Of a stretch of 64,000 bases of DNA, positions 60,267 to 64,000 are shown in pieces. A model generated the notes under the pieces. It worked only from the letters and a program-made list of their open reading frames with translations, searched no databases and had not been told where the DNA came from. Within the stretch, counting starts at the first letter, position 1; each line of letters opens with the position of its first letter. The position numbers and the translations under genes are program-made. Source of the stretch: Abelmoschus esculentus (taxonomy: Eukaryota > Streptophyta > Magnoliopsida > Malvales > Malvaceae); the NCBI GenBank assembly GCA_035048815.1, contig JAUCBN010000042.1, forward strand, positions 5,952,001 to 6,016,000, in the 5' to 3' direction.

Positions 60267-63200
60267 ACTCTCCCATACTTAAGGAATTTCATCCCTGAAA
60301 TTCTTAGCTGACAGAAAAAGATACGGAAACTGCTTGTCCATATCTTTTTTCTCTCCCAAGTGGCTTATTCCACCCCTCGATGTCGCCACTTCATTTTGAC
60401 CAACTCAATAGATCTACCACGTAAAACTTTGTTATCCGAGGCTAAAATATCAACTGGTTCTTTGTCACAAGTCAAATCTAAATTCAACTCAATCTCTTAC
60501 ACTGGCATAACATGAGACGGATCTGATCTATACTTTCGAAGCATCGACACGTGAAACATATCATGAATCTTTTCTAACTCTGGCGGCAACCACAACTGAT
60601 AAGCAATAGTACCAATCGGATTCACAATCTCATACGGTCCAATATACCTCAGACTCAGCTTACCCTTCATACCGAATCTCATCACCTTCTTCCAAGGCGA
60701 AACTTTCAAAAACACTCTATCACCCACATCATACTCTAGTTCTTTTTGTTTCAAATTTGCTTACGATTTCTGCCTATCTAAAGTTATTTTTAACCGATCA
60801 CAAATCAACTTCACTTACCCGGTAGTCCCCTTAAGCATATCTGACATCGATATCGATTTTGGACCTGCTTCGGCCCAACAAATCAAAGTTCTGTACTTTC
60901 TGCCATACAAAGCCTCATACGGAGCCGTCTAAATACTCGACTGATAACTTTTTTTGTACGCAAACTCAACTAACGACAAGTACTTCTCCCAAGTACCTTG
61001 AAAATCAATAATGCAACAATATAACATATCCTCGAGAATCTGAATAACTCTCTCTGACTGCCCATCTGATTGAGGATGATACGAAGTACTAAAATTCAAA
61101 CGGCTACCCAAAGCACTATGCAAACACTCTCAAAATTTGGCTGTGAATCTCGAATCTCTGTCAGACACAATAGATTTCGGCACACCATGCAGTCTCACAA
61201 TCTCACTGATGTACTCTGCCAACTTATCTAACGAGTAAGTCGTATGAACAACAATAAAGTAAGCACACTTCGTGAAGCAATCAACTATAACCTAGACTGA
61301 GTTTTTCTTCGAAAGTGTCAAAGGCAATCCTGAAACAAAATCCATGGTGATATTTTTCCATTTTCATTCCAGAATCTTCAACGACTGTAACAAACCAGAC
61401 GAAAACCGATGTTCAGCCTTAAATCTCTGACAAACCATACACTTACTCACATAGTCAGCAACATCTCTCTTTAGACCAACCTAGAAGTACTCATCTTTCA
61501 ACCCACGATACATCTTCGTACTACCTGGATGCATAGTAAAAGGACTATTATGCGCTTCGGTCAGAATCATACGTCTCAGATCATTATCATTTAGCACAAC
61601 TATTCTTTCTCTGAAATACAAAACACCATCATCCTTAAAACTGTAATGTGTAGGTTTTCCTTCAGCTATATCTTACACGTGAGGTGCCAAAGATCTATCT
61701 AACAATTGTTTTTCTCTAATCAACTAATCCAAAGTAGGTATAACCTGGAGCTTGGCTACTAAACCACCGTCACCTGATAAGCTTAATCTAGCAAACATAA
61801 ATCTCAATTCAACAACTACCTTCCTACTCAAAGCATCTGCCACTATATTGGCTTTACCCGGATGGTACTCAATCTTGAGGTCATAGTCTTTCAATAACTC
61901 AAGCCATCTGCGCTATCTTAGATTCAACTCTCTTTGCGTCATCAGATACTTCAAACTCTTGTGATCTGTGTATATTGTGCATCTCTCACCATACAAGTAA
62001 TACCTCCAAATTTTCAAGGCAAACACAACTATGGCTAACTCTATATCATGGGTCGGATAATTGTGCTCATGGTTCTTCAACTGTCTCGGAGCATAAGCTA
62101 CAACTTTTTCGTCTTGCATAAGCACACAACCTAGCCCTACATACGAATCATCACTTTAGATCACATACTCTTTCCTTGACATTGGCTATATCAAAATCGA
62201 TACATATGTCAAAGCTTCTTTCAGTTTCCCGAAGGCTTGTTGTCTTGCATCTGCCCACTCAAACTGAACATTCTTCTGAAGCAACTTAGTCAAAGGAATA
62301 ACTATCTTTGAAAATTCATTCACAAACCTCCTATAGTAACCTGCTAAGCCTAGGAAACTATGAATCTCTGTGATAGACTTCGATTGCTTCCAACTCACAA
62401 TCGCTTCTATCTTCTTAAGATCTATTATAATCCCCTCAGCTCACACTACATGTCCTAATAAAACAACTTCTCTAATCCAGAACTCACACTTGCTCAACTT
62501 GGCGTACAACCGGTGATCCAACAAAGTCTTCAATACTAACCTCAAGTGTTTTTCATGGTCTTCCTTAGTACGTGAGTACACCAATATGTCATCAATAAAA
62601 ACAACCACAAACTGATCCAAGTACTCGCGAAAAATTATGTTCATCATATCCATGAAAGCTGCTAGTGCATTAGTCAACCTGAAATGCATAACCAGAAACT
62701 CATAGTGACCATACCTTGTACAGAAAGTCTTCTTCGACACATCAACTTCTTTCACCTTTAATTGATAGTATCCTAACCTCAAGTCTACCTTTGAAACACA
62801 GTAGCACCTCTGAGCTGATCAAACATATCATCAATCCTTGGCAGCGGATACTTGTTCTTCACCGTCAACTGATTCAACTATCTGTAGTCTATACACATCC
62901 TCATACTACCATCATTCTTCTTCACAAACAACACTGGTGCTCCCAAAGAGGAAGAACTCGGTCAGATAAAACCTTTATCTAATAATTCTTGCAACTGAAT
63001 TTTTAACTCTTTCAATTCTTTCGGTCCCATACGACACGGAGAAAATAAAACAGGAGCAGAATCTGAATATGTCTCTATGGAAAACTCAACTTCTCTGTCA
63101 GGCGACAAACCGAGCAACTATTCTGGAAACACGCTCAGAAAATCACATATTATTTTGATATCCTACGGTCTAACTTCACTCATGTTTGGATTCATTACAT

Positions 63201-64000
63201 ATGCTAAGTAAGCCTCACAGCCCCACTCAACTAATCTCAGAGCCTCTAAACCCGAAACAACATTCGATAAGAACTACACATTCTCAACCACAACCACAAT
63301 CTCATGGTCATCTTCTAGCCTCAAATAAATTCTCTTGGTCTCAAAGTCTATTCTAGTCCTATGCTCTATCAGCCAGTCCATACCCCAAATCACATCAAAA
63401 CCGTAGAATATCAATTCCATCATATCCACTAGGAACACATACCCCTTAATCATCAACGAGCATCGTTTATACATCTTTCTGACCATCGTGGTATCTTCAA
63501 AGGAACTTGTAACACTAACACCTATATCTAGTGTCTCACAAGGTATATCCAACATCCTAACATGCTCACTCAAAATAAATGAATGCGTAGACCCGAAGAC
63601 AATCAAGCAAAGCAAACTCAGAGACTGTATTGAGAAATTACCTACAATCACATCGGTGTCATTCTGACCCTCTCGCTAAGCATAAACCTTAGCCGACCCA
63701 CCATCCTTTGGCTGAACCGCAACCACATGATCCACGTTTCACTAACCATCATTCCTCGACTAAAAATTTCCTCAACCGTACCCATGACCTCGAGGATAAT
63801 TAATAGCTCTAGCGGGAGCCTAAACCTAAATCGGTGCACCTCTAGCTATGTTCAAGAAAACCTAAAATGTTCTTGGGATCCACAGTTTCAGCACTCATCT
63901 GGTACATCCCAACACTCTCCAATGTGGTGTCTACCACATCTAGTACACATGGGAGCATGAGGAAAACCTTCTTGTCCCTGATGGCCTCGACCTGGGTTTC
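60267..64000 (-). mobile_element. Ty3/Gypsy chromovirus (Tekay/Del type), partial, antisense
   Basis: Minus-strand order from the right edge: gag zinc knuckle (about 63955-63915), protease, reverse transcriptase, RNase H, integrase, then a chromodomain-like end, and a polypurine tract at about 60270-60285. The 5' LTR and most of gag lie outside the window. Integrase after reverse transcriptase and a C-terminal chromodomain identify a Gypsy chromovirus. Multiple stops show it is inactive. Confidence 0.88.
60370..63960 (-). pseudogene. Gypsy gag-pol polyprotein, broken
   Basis: The zinc knuckle reads CTRCGRHHIGEC. The protease region at 63651-63274 reads FGSTHSFILSEHVR, where the catalytic Asp-Ser/Gly pattern is altered, and WGMDWLIEHRTRIDFE. 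Reverse transcriptase at 62782-62441 has VVVFIDDILVYS, so the catalytic Asp pair is kept. FLGLAGYYRRFV lies at 62398-62186. RNase H at 62125-61913 has YTDHKSLKYLM. The integrase has TMDFVSGLP, IVSDRDSRFT and SYHPQSDGQSERV, so the three acidic residues can be found. The integrase tail is at 60754-60497. The chromodomain (near 60480-60370) has RGRSIELVKMKWRHRGVE followed by a stop. The protease is in another frame from the rest. Confidence 0.85.

Noticed and set aside
62716..62982. 88-codon plus-strand frame over the Gypsy reverse transcriptase
   Set aside because: It is antisense to recognisable pol sequence and has no motif of its own.
1..64000. tRNA, rRNA or snRNA genes
   Set aside because: No conserved box A/B, cloverleaf or rRNA core sequence was noticed on either strand. 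A tRNAscan or Rfam search would be decisive.

Overview
The window is nuclear DNA of a eudicot plant. It is AT-rich, its genes are split by GT..AG introns, and most of the sequence is layered transposable elements. The gene content and repeat style fit Malvales (a Gossypium-like genome), but the species is an inference and not proven by the sequence. Only two intact protein-coding genes are present. One is a large IREH1-type AGC kinase gene on the + strand (6289-25124, 17 coding exons, 1275 codons plus stop). The other is a small BAP31-family ER membrane protein gene on the + strand (41281-43161, 4 exons, 129 aa). A decayed Toc64-like gene (amidase plus TPR) lies on the - strand at about 2190-3089. 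These three gene families also lie close together on Arabidopsis chromosome 3 as far as I remember, so the window looks like a conserved gene block inflated by transposons.

Layout. 1-6052: the Toc64 relic and two MITE-like elements; one (3912-4461) has a perfect 8-bp target duplication, and the other ends just upstream of the kinase leader. 6053-25600: the kinase gene. Its intron 11 is about 9.6 kb because a solo LTR (13487-15371) is followed at once by a hAT-like element (15380-22455), which itself carries an antisense, broken 6.1-kb LINE (15730-21846). Intron 12 holds another MITE. 26315-39950: a large inverted-repeat element split by a solo LTR (26738-38737), which is in turn split by a complete but non-coding LTR retrotransposon (26969-36770). 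All three insertion levels can be read from matching flanks. 40219-49620: the BAP31-like gene between several hAT- and Mutator-type MITEs. 49600-53799: a decayed Mutator-like element with a transposase (+) facing a plant-mobile-domain gene (-). 53800-60266: LTR-like sequence and a Copia element with a broken gag, split by a second solo LTR of the same family as the one in the kinase intron. 60267-64000: an antisense Ty3/Gypsy chromovirus of Tekay/Del type, broken and running off the right edge.

The most unusual signal is inside the non-coding LTR element. At 28887-29945 there are at least eleven hairpins, each with a loop of exactly 22 nt and nearly constant sequence. The stem arms differ from copy to copy but stay complementary. 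A clean 30-bp tandem array (29981-30170) follows directly. I found no explanation for the hairpin array among named feature types. All coordinates and splice sites come from reading by eye; no similarity search was run.
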